From assembly GCA_040219135.1 (NCBI GenBank), contig JAVJTA010000013.1, positions 124,001-188,000 of the forward strand: a stretch of 64,000 nucleotides of DNA. Reading direction: 5' to 3'. Positions 43,236-51,439 of this stretch are shown here, piece after piece (within the stretch, counting starts at the first letter, position 1; each line of letters opens with the position of its first letter). The translations under genes were made by a program, and so were the position numbers. This stretch comes from UBA7803 sp040219135. GTDB lineage: Bacteria > Pseudomonadota > Gammaproteobacteria > Pseudomonadales > Azotimanducaceae. The notes beneath the pieces were generated by a model, which was not told the origin of the DNA, did not search any database, and worked only from the letters and a program-made list of their open reading frames with translations.

Positions 43236-44344
43236 AGTACTGGATTTTTCCGCTGCTGCCGCTGCTGTCGCTGTCGGTCGGCTGCGCCTGGTTTTCCGAC
43301 GACAAGGGTATCTTCGTCGACAAGTCCGACGACTATCTCAACGCCGACGAGAATCCCGCGCTGACCATTCCCGACGGGCTGGACACGGCGCGGGTGCAGG
43401 ATCCCTTCCCGATACCGGAGATCACCGACCGGCTGCGCCCCGAGTACTACCCGAAGCGTCCGCCGCGCCCCGATGCGATCTACTCCAACGACAATCGCGA
43501 CGAGGTCCGCATCCAGCGCCTCGGCGAGCGCCGCTGGCTGGTCATTCCCGAACCACCCACCACGGTGTGGCCGAAGGTGAAGCAGTTTCTGGCCGAGAAC
43601 GGCGTCAGCATCGCCTGGGAGTCGCCGTCCGACGGGCGCCTGGACACAGAATCGCTCGAGGTCACGGATCAGGGCTACCGCGACGTGATCCGGCAGCTCA
43701 TCCGCGACGGCAAGGCCGACGCCGCCATCGACGGTGGTCTCGACCGGCTGCGCATCCGGGTGGAGCCCGGACTGCGGGAGCGCACCACCGAGGTCAACGT
43801 ACGCTACGAGAACAGTGATTTCGCGACCCCCGGCAGTTCCGAACTGGTGGAGCTCGATCGCACCCCGTCCCACGTGCCGGAGATAGAGCAGTCGGCGCTC
43901 ACCGAGCTCGGCGCCTACATCGCCGCCCGGGTGGCCGAACAGACGGTATCGATGGTCGCGCAGGACATTGCCACCGGGGTGAAGTCGAACATCGAGATCG
44001 ACGCCGACGGCGACCCGGTGCTGCGCCTGCGGCTTGACCGGGAGCGGGCCTGGGCCACGGTGGGTCAGGCTTTGTCGCGGGCCACCATCGAGATCGAGGA
44101 ATCCGACGAACCGACCGGGATCTATCGCATCCGGGTTCCCGAAGATCTGGACGTGGAGGCCGGCAAGAAGGGCTTCTTCGGTCGCCTGTTCTCGTTCGGC
44201 GACGACACCCGGGAGCTCGAGCTGCGGCTCGAACCCGCGGACGGCAACAGCTTCGTCGTGACCGCCCTGGACGGCGAAGGCCAGGCGCTCGAACGGGAGT
44301 TCGGCCAGCAGGTGCTGGTGCTGATCCGCGAGTACGCCAGTTGA
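43232..44344 (+). CDS. bamC: Outer-membrane assembly lipoprotein BamC
   Basis: 370 residues: lipobox LSVGC with Cys18, a disordered N-terminal part with YYPKRPP-like BamD-binding region, then two helix-grip domains (~90-190 and ~225-365). This is an accessory subunit of the BAM complex for beta-barrel insertion. GTG 43232 overlaps the dapA TGA. The overall length is near E. coli BamC (344) with a slightly longer middle. Weak sequence conservation is normal for BamC; gene order secures the call. Confidence 0.88.
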   Translation: MKYWIFPLLPLLSLSVGCAWFSDDKGIFVDKSDDYLNADENPALTIPDGLDTARVQDPFPIPEITDRLRPEYYPKRPPRPDAIYSNDNRDEVRIQRLGERRWLVIPEPPTTVWPKVKQFLAENGVSIAWESPSDGRLDTESLEVTDQGYRDVIRQLIRDGKADAAIDGGLDRLRIRVEPGLRERTTEVNVRYENSDFATPGSSELVELDRTPSHVPEIEQSALTELGAYIAARVAEQTVSMVAQDIATGVKSNIEIDADGDPVLRLRLDRERAWATVGQALSRATIEIEESDEPTGIYRIRVPEDLDVEAGKKGFFGRLFSFGDDTRELELRLEPADGNSFVVTALDGEGQALEREFGQQVLVLIREYAS

Positions 44345-45129
44345 CCGGATTCGCCTCGCTCGGCAGCGGCAGCCGCGGCAACGGCACCCTGGTCGAGATC
44401 GGCGGCGAGCTCATCCTGGTGGACTGCGGGTTCACCGTGAAGCAGGCGGAACGGCGCATGCAGCGGCTCGGCGTGCGTCCCGGCGACCTCAGCGCCATTC
44501 TGGTGACCCACGAGCACGCGGACCACATCGGCGGCGTAGCGGCCCTGGCGCACCGCTACGCGGTACCGGTGTTTGCTTCCTACGGCACGTTCCGCGCCAC
44601 CCGCGGCGCGCTCTCTGGAGAAATCATCGACAGCCACCGATCGTTCCGCATCGGTGCGGTGACGGTGATCCCGGTGATCGTGCCCCACGATGCCCGGGAG
44701 CCCACTCAGTTCCGCTTCGAGCACGACTGCGTCGCGCTCGGCGTGGTGTCGGATCTCGGTCACGTCACGCCGTTCGTCTGCGAGCAGTACCGGGGCTGCG
44801 ACGCGCTGATGATGGAGAGCAACTACGACGTTCCCATGCTCCTCGGCGGCCGCTACCCGGAATCCGTGAAGCGGCGCATCGCCGGCGACCTGGGGCATCT
44901 GTCGAACCAGCAGGCGGCGGCGTTTCTCGATGCGGTGGCGCACCCGGACCTGCAGGTGGTGGTTGGTCACGTGAGTGAGCAGAACAACCACCCGGAGCTG
45001 CTCGGGGCGGCATTCGAGCCCCTGCGCGAGCGCGTCGCGAGCCTGTCGTTCGCCACCCAGAGCGAGGGCGTGGATTGGGTCGCCCTCGGCGGCGATCCGG
45101 CCCGGGCGCTCGGCTTCGCGCGCTCCTGA
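44341..45129 (+). CDS. MBL-fold metallo-hydrolase
   Basis: 262 residues. The metal motif THEHADHIGG and downstream Asp/His residues (VSDLGHVT, VVGHVSEQNNH) are those of beta-lactamase-fold hydrolases of the YycJ/PA1012-like group, probably nucleases or phosphodiesterases. TTG 44341 overlaps the bamC TGA (TTGA). In Pseudomonas purC follows this gene; here a MarR-type gene comes instead, so the conserved block ends here. Confidence 0.88.
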   Translation: MTGFASLGSGSRGNGTLVEIGGELILVDCGFTVKQAERRMQRLGVRPGDLSAILVTHEHADHIGGVAALAHRYAVPVFASYGTFRATRGALSGEIIDSHRSFRIGAVTVIPVIVPHDAREPTQFRFEHDCVALGVVSDLGHVTPFVCEQYRGCDALMMESNYDVPMLLGGRYPESVKRRIAGDLGHLSNQQAAAFLDAVAHPDLQVVVGHVSEQNNHPELLGAAFEPLRERVASLSFATQSEGVDWVALGGDPARALGFARS

Positions 45130-45138
45130 AACGTCGGC

Positions 45139-45612
45139 TCAGCTCCCGGAACCGGAAAAACGGGCCTCGTCGAGAAACCGCCGAACCGCCTCGAGTTCCG
45201 GCAGCATGGCGTCGATGCGGCGGCGGTCGACGGCTTCGAGCAGCGTCGCCAGCAACGGGAACGTGGCCGCCACCGCCGCTTCTCTGGCCGTGCGCCCCGC
45301 CGCGGTCAGGTGCACCAGCTTGCGGCGCCCGCTTGCCGGGTCCGGCGAGACGCTGACGAAGCCCTTTTCCTCCAGCCGTTTCAGGGTGTTGGTCATGGCT
45401 CCCTTGGTCACCTGAAACGCCGTCGCCAGACGCCCCGGCGTCGCCTCGTCGTCCACCCGCACGAACCAGTTCAGCACCGAGAACTGCGACGGCGTGAGCC
45501 CGTGGGGCAGCACCCGGGCCATCTCGTTGGCGGAGAGCTGGGCGATGATCCCGATCTCGTTGAAGAACCGGTACGCGTGGTCCAGCGCACGGGCGGACGG
45601 TTGTCTGGGCAT
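45139..45612 (-). CDS. MarR-family regulator
   Basis: About 157 residues. Winged-helix core: GLTPSQFSVLNWFVRVDDEA, LATAFQVTKGAMTNTLKRLE (recognition helix) and VSVSPDPASGRRKLVHLTAA (wing). It is divergent from two split-barrel genes, with palindromic AT-rich sequence between, so it likely represses them. ATG 45612 or 45627 could be used; neither has a strong ribosome site. Confidence 0.85.
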   Translation of the reverse strand: MPRQPSARALDHAYRFFNEIGIIAQLSANEMARVLPHGLTPSQFSVLNWFVRVDDEATPGRLATAFQVTKGAMTNTLKRLEEKGFVSVSPDPASGRRKLVHLTAAGRTAREAAVAATFPLLATLLEAVDRRRIDAMLPELEAVRRFLDEARFSGSGS

Positions 45613-45632
45613 GGACCGAATAACCATTCATC

Positions 45633-45655
45633 ATTAAACAGTTTGAGATTAAACT
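45633..45655. promoter_or_regulatory. MarR-type operator candidate
   Basis: Two copies of ATTAAAC (45633-45639 and 45648-45654) flank and enter a 16-bp imperfect palindrome, AGTTT...AAACT (45640-45655, 12 of 16 symmetric). It lies just before the MarR start and ~50 bp before the divergent gene, in the AT-rich part of the intergenic region. Confidence 0.6.
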
Positions 45656-45704
45656 AAATTCGAGCTAGAGTCATTGGTTCTGCAACCCTGCGAGGAAGCT
45701 GACG

Positions 45705-46109
45705 ATGAAGTGGGTGGTTCGAATCGTGCTCGGCGTGGTGGGACTGGTGGTGGTCGTGTTCGGCCTTCAGATCGTCGCCTCGGAGACCGGCGAAGTGGTG
45801 GTTCTGCACGCCCGGGACGCCGACGGCGGCGTCGCGCAAACCCGCCTGTGGGTGGTCGACCACGGCGGCCGTCAGTACCTGCGCTGCGGCGCCGACGGCT
45901 CCGGCTGGTTCGCTCGGCTGACGGCGAGTCCCGAGATCGAGCTGGAGCGGGGTGGTGAGCTGGCCGAATATCGCGCGGTGCCCGAGCCGGAACTGAGTGC
46001 GCAGATCAACGAACTCATGCAGCAGAAGTACGGGTGGCGTGACTCGCTGATCGGCGTTCTCGTCGGCGGCCGCGACGGGTCGGTGCCGGTGCGGCTCGAA
46101 GCGCGATGA
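45705..46109 (+). CDS. Membrane-anchored split-barrel protein (deazaflavin/FMN-type nitroreductase-like)
   Basis: 134 residues: an N-terminal membrane helix (~4-23) and a split-barrel domain, TRLWVVDHGGRQYLRCGADG then WFARLTASPEIELERGG and YRAV. This resembles the DDN-like flavin/F420 binding families, common in actinobacteria and some marine gammaproteobacteria. Cofactor cannot be decided from sequence. It overlaps the next gene by 4 bp (ATGA). Probably MarR-regulated. Confidence 0.65.
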   Translation: MKWVVRIVLGVVGLVVVVFGLQIVASETGEVVVLHARDADGGVAQTRLWVVDHGGRQYLRCGADGSGWFARLTASPEIELERGGELAEYRAVPEPELSAQINELMQQKYGWRDSLIGVLVGGRDGSVPVRLEAR

Positions 46110-46558
46110 TGCCGGAGGCGACGACCCGGGTTGGATCGAAACCCGCAGGTCTTCGCAATGCGGCGCTCATTCTGGTGCTCGCCGTCCTTTCCGGCTGCAA
46201 CGGGCCGCTGTTCATGCTTCCCGGCGGCCGCCTCTCTGGCCCGGAAGCGCCGCTGACCGCCGCTGTCATCCCGGACGAAGGCGGCGTAGCCGTACTGGAG
46301 ACGCGCCCGGACGATCCGTACTCGGTGAACGTGGGGATCGCCGTCGTCGACGGTGTCATCCACATCGACCCGGCGGCTGAGCGCCGCTGGTACCAGCATC
46401 TGCTCGACGACCCGGACGTGCGGATCCGTTTCGAAGGCGACCCGGTCGTCTACACGGCACGCGTCGAGCCGGTGCGCGATCCCGGGGTGCTGGAACGATT
46501 CGAGCAGACACGGAACGTGCTGAAGCTGGTTCCGAGGGCGACGCCTTCGAACAGCTGA
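46106..46558 (+). CDS. Lipoprotein with split-barrel (PNPOx-like) domain
   Basis: 150 residues. Lipobox LAVLSGC near residues 25-31, then the split-barrel signature MLPGGRLSGPEAP, LETRPDDPYSVNVG, and RRWYQHLLDDPDVRIRFEG. It shares fold with the upstream gene but has a lipid anchor in place of a membrane helix. The two may work together at the membrane. The start ATG overlaps the upstream stop. Confidence 0.68.
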   Translation: MMPEATTRVGSKPAGLRNAALILVLAVLSGCNGPLFMLPGGRLSGPEAPLTAAVIPDEGGVAVLETRPDDPYSVNVGIAVVDGVIHIDPAAERRWYQHLLDDPDVRIRFEGDPVVYTARVEPVRDPGVLERFEQTRNVLKLVPRATPSNS

Positions 46559-46617
46559 TTTGCATCGAGGCCGCACCGGCGTAGGCTGCAGCGACGTAGC
46601 GGCTGCGGAATTCAGCA

Positions 46618-47181
46618 ATGACCTGCGTGACCTATTTCCGCGCTCAGGCCTACAACAACGCCTGGGCCAACCACCGTCTGCTGAGCGCGTGTCGCGGCCT
46701 GGATGCACAGACGCTTGCCGCGAAGCGGACCAGCTTCTTTCCGACCATCGTTCACACGCTCAACCACATCCTCACCGTCGACTGGTTCTACGTGAGCAGT
46801 CTGGAGGGCCGTTCCACGGGCCCGGCGGCCTTCGACCCGGAGATCCCGTGCCCTGACTTCGCGGACCTGGAGCGAGAGCAGCGCCTGGTGGACGCTCGCC
46901 TGATCGCGCTCTGTGAGGGTCTGAGCGATTCCGCTCTGCGGCAGACGGTGGAGATGATCCGGCCGCGCAGAATCCAGACCGAGCGTGCCGACCGGACGCT
47001 GCTGCACCTGTTCCAGCATCAGACCCACCATCGCGGACAGGTCCATGGAATGCTCAGCGGGACCAACGTGGCGCCACCGCAGCTGGACGAGTTCTTCATG
47101 GGGGATGAATTCGAGCGAGCGCTGCGCGAAGACGACTTCGCGGCGTTGGGCTTCGACGAGTCTGCGATCTGGCGCGACTGA
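46618..47181 (+). CDS. DinB family protein
   Basis: 187 residues, four-helix bundle of DinB/YfiT type: FRAQAYNNAWANHRLLSACR, the metal His in TLNHILTVDWFYV (His ~44) and the pair HLFQHQTHHRGQVHGML near 135-150. These proteins bind a metal and some are thiol transferases; the bacterial role is mostly unknown. ATG 46618 follows the split-barrel gene by 59 bp. Confidence 0.87.
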   Translation: MTCVTYFRAQAYNNAWANHRLLSACRGLDAQTLAAKRTSFFPTIVHTLNHILTVDWFYVSSLEGRSTGPAAFDPEIPCPDFADLEREQRLVDARLIALCEGLSDSALRQTVEMIRPRRIQTERADRTLLHLFQHQTHHRGQVHGMLSGTNVAPPQLDEFFMGDEFERALREDDFAALGFDESAIWRD

Positions 47182-47236
47182 TCCGGCGCGGGCTGGAATC
47201 CGCCCGAGGCTTTCCTCAGAGGACGCCGTTAGCCAC

Positions 47237-47265
47237 GCGCGGCGCCTGTGAATCAGGTGCCGCGC
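47237..47265 (+). other. Strong GC hairpin before tRNA-Ser
   Basis: GCGCGGCGCCTG / CAGGTGCCGCGC: 12-bp arms (11 pairs plus one C:T-type mismatch) around a TGAAT loop, ~70 bp upstream of the tRNA and 55 bp after the DinB stop. It lacks a T-run, so it is either a weak terminator for dinB or a structured leader of the tRNA transcript. TTTCCTCAGA occurs on both sides of it (47213 and 47291). Confidence 0.45.
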
Positions 47266-47332
47266 CGGGAGAGTGGAAACGGCCCCCGACTTTCCTCAGA
47301 ATACGCGGCTCGCCGCGCTCATCGCGGAACCT

Positions 47333-47422
<90 letters not shown>

Positions 47423-47429
47423 ATGAATA

Positions 47430-47453
47430 CGGGGCCCATCGGGCCCCGTTTTT
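47430..47453 (+). terminator. Intrinsic terminator of the tRNA-Ser gene
   Basis: CGGGGCCC-ATC-GGGCCCCG followed by TTTTT: a perfect 8-bp stem with a 3-nt loop and a clear T-run, eight bases after the tRNA CCA end. Confidence 0.9.
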
Positions 47454-47535
47454 GTTGCTGGCAAGGCATGGCGATGCGAAACCCCGGGCTCCAGCCGGAG
47501 GCCGACCACCGGTTGATCCGGTCGACCGCTGGCGT

Positions 47536-47922
47536 TTACTCGGTTCCGTGTTCGATGGCCTCGTGCAGGCTGTTCGACGCGCATTCCGCAGTCGCATTCA
47601 GTTCCGCGTCCACAGCGACGCCTGCCGGAGTCGCAATGGCGGCCCGGGATTTCGACCAGGCCTCGAGCGATGGGAAAGAGTCGAGATACATGAAGCTCCC
47701 CGGTTGGCCAACGATCGAGGTCAGGCCCCAACTGCGAATCCCGGCGCCAGGGTTGGCGCTGTTCTGGAGCTTCAGCCATTTGCCGTTCACTGCCTTGGCG
47801 TCATCGAGAGTCTTGCCGTCCAGCAACGTGCAGGTCCACAGCTCTACCACACGATCCTCGGCCCGCGCTGCAAACGGAAGGGTCAACGTCAGCATCATCA
47901 CGGCCATCAGTGTCTTCAGCAT
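47536..47922 (-). CDS. Secreted hypothetical protein
   Basis: 128 residues. Signal peptide MLKTLMAVMMLTLTLPFAARA, cut before EDRV. The mature part has two Cys (WTCTL near 28 and ECASN near 117) that could form a disulfide, and the segment LLDGKTLDDAKAVNGKWLKL. AGAGGA precedes ATG 47922. Similar short periplasmic proteins occur in marine gammaproteobacteria as far as I recall, without known function. Confidence 0.65.
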   Translation of the reverse strand: MLKTLMAVMMLTLTLPFAARAEDRVVELWTCTLLDGKTLDDAKAVNGKWLKLQNSANPGAGIRSWGLTSIVGQPGSFMYLDSFPSLEAWSKSRAAIATPAGVAVDAELNATAECASNSLHEAIEHGTE

Positions 47923-47994
47923 GATCAGTCCTCTTTGCGCCGGGCAATTCGCGCGGCGCCACTCGCAAAACAACCGATGTGGGCGGCTTCGACC

Positions 47995-49350
47995 TCAGAC
48001 CACGCCGTAGGCCACCATCGCGTCGGCCACCTTGACGAAACCGGCCACGTTGGCGCCGCGCACATAGTCGACGAAGTCGCTTCCGGGCACGCGACCGTAC
48101 TCGACGCAACGCTCGTGGATGTCGGCCATGATCTGTCGCAGCAGGGTCTGGAGTTCCTCTTCCTTCCAGGTGATGCGCGCGCTGTTCTGGCTCATCTCGA
48201 GTCCCGAGACCGCGACACCGCCGGCGTTGGCGGCCTTGCTGGGCGCGAACAGAACCTTGGCTTCGGTGAAGTGCTCGATGCCGTTCTGCTCGGTAGGCAT
48301 GTTGGCGCCTTCCGAGACGGCCATGCAGCCGTTCTTGATCAGCATGAGCGCTTCCGCTTCGCTGATCTCGTTCTGCGTGGCGCAGGGTAACACCAGCTGC
48401 CCCGGAACTTTCCATGGCCGCTCGCCTGGGTGGAACTCCGCTCCGAATTCGCTGGCGTACTCCTCGAGCCCGCGGCGGCGTTTGGTTTTTAGATCGATGA
48501 CGTAGGCCAGCTTGTGCTCGTCGATGCCGTTCGGGTCGTGGATGAAGCCGGAAGAGTCCGACAGCGTGACGACCTTGCCACCGAGCTGATTGAGCTTCTC
48601 GACCGCGTAGGTGGCCACGTTACCGGCGCCGGACACCAGACACGTCTTTCCTTCGATGCCGTCGCCGACGCGTTCCAGCATGTCGTTCATCATGTACACG
48701 GTGCCATAGCCCGTGGCCTCGGTGCGGATCGGGCTGCCGCCGTACTCCAGGCCCTTGCCGGTCAGCACGCCCGTGTAGCGGTTGGTCAGTCTCTTGTACT
48801 GACCGAACATGTAGCCGATTTCCCGGGCGCCGACGCCGATGTCGCCGGCGGGTACGTCGATATCGTCACCGACGTGTCGGTGGAGCTCGGTCATGAAGGA
48901 CTGGCAGAAGCGCATGACCTCGTTGTTCGACTTGCCTTTCGGGTTGAAGTCGGAGCCGCCCTTTGCGCCTCCCATGGGCAGGCCGGTCAGACTGTTCTTG
49001 AAGGTCTGTTCGAAGGCGAGGAACTTGAGGATGCTCTGATTGACACTCGGGTGGAAACGCAGCCCACCCTTGTAGGGGCCGATGGCGTTGTTGTTCTGCA
49101 CCCGATATCCGCGGTTGACGCGGATGTTGCCTTTGTCGTCCTCCCAGCACACCCGGAAACTGAGCACGCGATCCGGTTCTGCGATGCGCCGCAGAATCTG
49201 CATCTCGTGGTAGATTTCCTTGTCGGCGATGTATTCGAAGACGTTGGAAGCGACCTCGTAGACCGCCTGGTGGAACTCGGTCTCGCCGGGGTTCCGGCGC
49301 TTGAGTCCGTCCATGAACTGCTCGAGATTGACGTGATCGGTAACAGCCAT
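47995..49350 (-). CDS. gdhA: NADP-type glutamate dehydrogenase GdhA
   Basis: 451 residues. Family marks: YKGGLRFHPSVNQSILKFLA, LPMGGAKGGSDF with catalytic Lys, PAGDIGVGAREIGYMFG, and cofactor loop VSGAGNVATYAVEKL. The hexameric biosynthetic type aminates 2-oxoglutarate. ATG 49350 has GGAGGA upstream; the longer frame to 49467 is not needed. The gene stands alone, 72 bp upstream of the secreted 128-residue protein gene. Confidence 0.95.
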   Translation of the reverse strand: MAVTDHVNLEQFMDGLKRRNPGETEFHQAVYEVASNVFEYIADKEIYHEMQILRRIAEPDRVLSFRVCWEDDKGNIRVNRGYRVQNNNAIGPYKGGLRFHPSVNQSILKFLAFEQTFKNSLTGLPMGGAKGGSDFNPKGKSNNEVMRFCQSFMTELHRHVGDDIDVPAGDIGVGAREIGYMFGQYKRLTNRYTGVLTGKGLEYGGSPIRTEATGYGTVYMMNDMLERVGDGIEGKTCLVSGAGNVATYAVEKLNQLGGKVVTLSDSSGFIHDPNGIDEHKLAYVIDLKTKRRRGLEEYASEFGAEFHPGERPWKVPGQLVLPCATQNEISEAEALMLIKNGCMAVSEGANMPTEQNGIEHFTEAKVLFAPSKAANAGGVAVSGLEMSQNSARITWKEEELQTLLRQIMADIHERCVEYGRVPGSDFVDYVRGANVAGFVKVADAMVAYGVV

Positions 49351-49442
49351 GCGCGTTCCTCCCCCATGAGTCGGCAATTGGCGCGGGATCCGTGACGGAA
49401 GCCGGCGATGGCGTCGGGTCACGGCCCGGCAGGCAGTCATTA

Positions 49443-50396
49443 ATGCTGAAATGCCGCGGGCCTGCAAGGACGAGTTGGGGCAGAGGCTGCGGGCGCGGGT
49501 CGCTGGCGCTGTTCGCTCTGGCGCTGGTCACATCCTGCTCGTCGGACCCGGTGATGCCCGGCGAGCGGCAGGCCATCGAGTCCGGGGCGGTGAAATCCGT
49601 GGTGCGGGGTGAGGATTTCGAGCACGTCCTGTTCAGTCGCGGTGTTGCGCCGTCGGCCGCAACGTTGCGCGTTTACCTCGGCGGCGATGGACGGGCGTTC
49701 GTGAGTCGCCGACGGGTGGCCCGGGACCCGACCCCGCCGCGGCCGCTGGCGTTGAATCTGATGCTCAATGACCCCGGCCCGGCCGTCTACGTCGGTCGGC
49801 CCTGTTATCACAGCGCCCGCGGCGGATTAGAGGCCCGCGGCGGATTAGAGGCCCGCGGCGAACCGGATAGCCCCGGCGCAGAATCGGTCGACGCAACGGC
49901 GCTGTGCCACCCGCGCCTCTGGACCACCGAGCGTTACTCGCCGGCCGTGGTCGACAGTCTCGCCCGGGTGGTCACGAATCTGGCTGACCAGCATCCGGTC
50001 GCGCGGCTGACCCTGATCGGCTACAGCGGCGGCGGCGTCCTGGCGCTGCTCGTTGCGAGGCAGCTGGAACGGGTCAGCCTGGTGGTGACGGTGGCGGCAC
50101 CGCTGGACCTGGCGGCCTGGACGCGGCACCACGGCTACACGCCGCTGTTCGGCTCCGGCGATCCCGCCGCCGTGTCGTCCTGGCCGGCGACGCTCCGCCA
50201 GTTCCACCTCCACGGCTCGCAGGACGACAACGTGCCGCCAAAGCTCGTCGAGCGGTTCCGTGCCGCGGCGGGTGGGGCGGTCGAGTTCCGGGTGATCGAC
50301 GGCTTCGACCACGTCTGCTGCTGGCTGCAGGCGTGGCCGGAGCTTTTGGGATCACTGCCCGAAGGGAACGGGCAGCCCGCCGTGTTCAGTCGGTAA
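49443..50396 (+). CDS. Lipoprotein with alpha/beta-hydrolase-like fold
   Basis: 317 residues. Lipobox ALALVTSC near residue 33, then an alpha/beta hydrolase with nucleophile elbow GYSGGG, LHGSQDDNVPP (acid) and DGFDHVCCW (His). The oxyanion-side region contains the duplicated ARGGLE unit. Probably a periplasmic esterase or hydrolase. ATG 49443 is taken over 49392 because the lipoprotein signal follows it. Its last 11 bases overlap the convergent CsgG gene. Confidence 0.7.
   Translation: MLKCRGPARTSWGRGCGRGSLALFALALVTSCSSDPVMPGERQAIESGAVKSVVRGEDFEHVLFSRGVAPSAATLRVYLGGDGRAFVSRRRVARDPTPPRPLALNLMLNDPGPAVYVGRPCYHSARGGLEARGGLEARGEPDSPGAESVDATALCHPRLWTTERYSPAVVDSLARVVTNLADQHPVARLTLIGYSGGGVLALLVARQLERVSLVVTVAAPLDLAAWTRHHGYTPLFGSGDPAAVSSWPATLRQFHLHGSQDDNVPPKLVERFRAAAGGAVEFRVIDGFDHVCCWLQAWPELLGSLPEGNGQPAVFSR
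49815..49850 (+). repeat. 18-bp tandem duplication inside the lipoprotein gene
   Basis: GCCCGCGGCGGATTAGAG at 49815-49832 is repeated exactly at 49833-49850, with a third partial copy (GCCCGCGGCG) after. It adds a six-residue unit Ala-Arg-Gly-Gly-Leu-Glu in frame. Exact identity points to a recent event. Confidence 0.85.
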
Positions 50397-51432
50397 AGCT
50401 GTTGAGCTGCTGCACGGTCTGCAGATCGAGCTCGCCGGTGGCCGGCAGACCGACCTGCGTTTGAAACTCGCTGATTGCAGCCCGGGTCTGGGGGCCCATC
50501 AGGCCGTCGGCGGCGCCATTGTAGATGCCGAGTTCCGTCAGCGTCCGCTGTGCCTTCTGCAGCACCTTGTTGACTCCGTCACCGCCACCGCTGGCGGCGG
50601 CTGGTCCCGGGGCGCGGTCCATGGCGGTGGGAGCGCTGGCGAAGCGGCCGACCTCATGGCGATAGTACGCCTCCGGTACCATCTCGCGGATCGCCACCAC
50701 CGCGCCTTCGATCACCTGCCGCAGGGCGGCGCCTCGCGGGGTGTTCTCCCAGCTCTCGAGCGCGCCGATGCCGCCGGCGCCGGGAACCACCGCACCGAGG
50801 AGGGCGCCGGCTTCGACGTCCGTGGCCTCGCCGCGTACCGCCGTAGCGCCCAGGATCTCCGAGGTCTGCACGTCGGTAATGCGCAGATCCACTGCCATCT
50901 GGGCTTTCTTGGTCGCGCCCGCAATACCGCCGATGATGCCGCCGATCCGGCCGAACGCGCCGCCGCCGCCTCTGGCGCTCGAGCCCGAGGTGCCGTCCTC
51001 GAACTCGGTGATGGCCGCGGTGACGATGATGTCCGCGCCCACCAGCTTGCCCACCCTGGATGCCGTCGACGAGTCCACGGCGCCGGAGTTCTGCAGCCCG
51101 AGTTCGTCCATCACGCCCTTCAGATTCTGCCGGTCGACGACCTTGAAGCAGCCGGTGGACACCAGCGCCGTGGTGAGCTGGTCGGCCATGCCGTCGCCAA
51201 CGCCGGCGCGGTAGAAATCGGCGTTGCGCACCGAGTTGTCAAACCGGGATATGGCGATGCTCGCGCGACGCTGGCCCTGGCACGCGGCGATGGGGCCGAT
51301 GCCGCTGGCGGATTCGATTTCGGTGCCGGCCTTCTTGCCGAACGGGTTCTCCAGCGCGGCGGCATCGGGCCCCCAGACAAACAGCGCCAGTCCTGCCGCC
51401 GCAAGGAGTTCGAGGCCGTATCGTGTTCTCAT
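50386..51432 (-). CDS. Exported CsgG/HfaB-like protein with C-terminal peptidoglycan-binding domain
   Basis: 348 residues. N-terminal signal helix (~6-26); CsgG-like domain (~48-265: RASIAISRFDNSVRNADFYR, TGCFKVVDRQNLKGVMDEL, VGADIIVTAAITEFED); Gly-rich stretch 155-172; PG_binding_1 domain at the end (LTELGIYNGAADGLMGPQTR). No lipobox Cys is visible, so it is probably soluble or anchored by peptidoglycan. Starts 7 bp after the kinase stop, so it belongs to the kinase operon. The kinase carries a related CsgG-like part. Confidence 0.8.
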   Translation of the reverse strand: MRTRYGLELLAAAGLALFVWGPDAAALENPFGKKAGTEIESASGIGPIAACQGQRRASIAISRFDNSVRNADFYRAGVGDGMADQLTTALVSTGCFKVVDRQNLKGVMDELGLQNSGAVDSSTASRVGKLVGADIIVTAAITEFEDGTSGSSARGGGGAFGRIGGIIGGIAGATKKAQMAVDLRITDVQTSEILGATAVRGEATDVEAGALLGAVVPGAGGIGALESWENTPRGAALRQVIEGAVVAIREMVPEAYYRHEVGRFASAPTAMDRAPGPAAASGGGDGVNKVLQKAQRTLTELGIYNGAADGLMGPQTRAAISEFQTQVGLPATGELDLQTVQQLNSFTD

Positions 51433-51439
51433 GCTGTCC

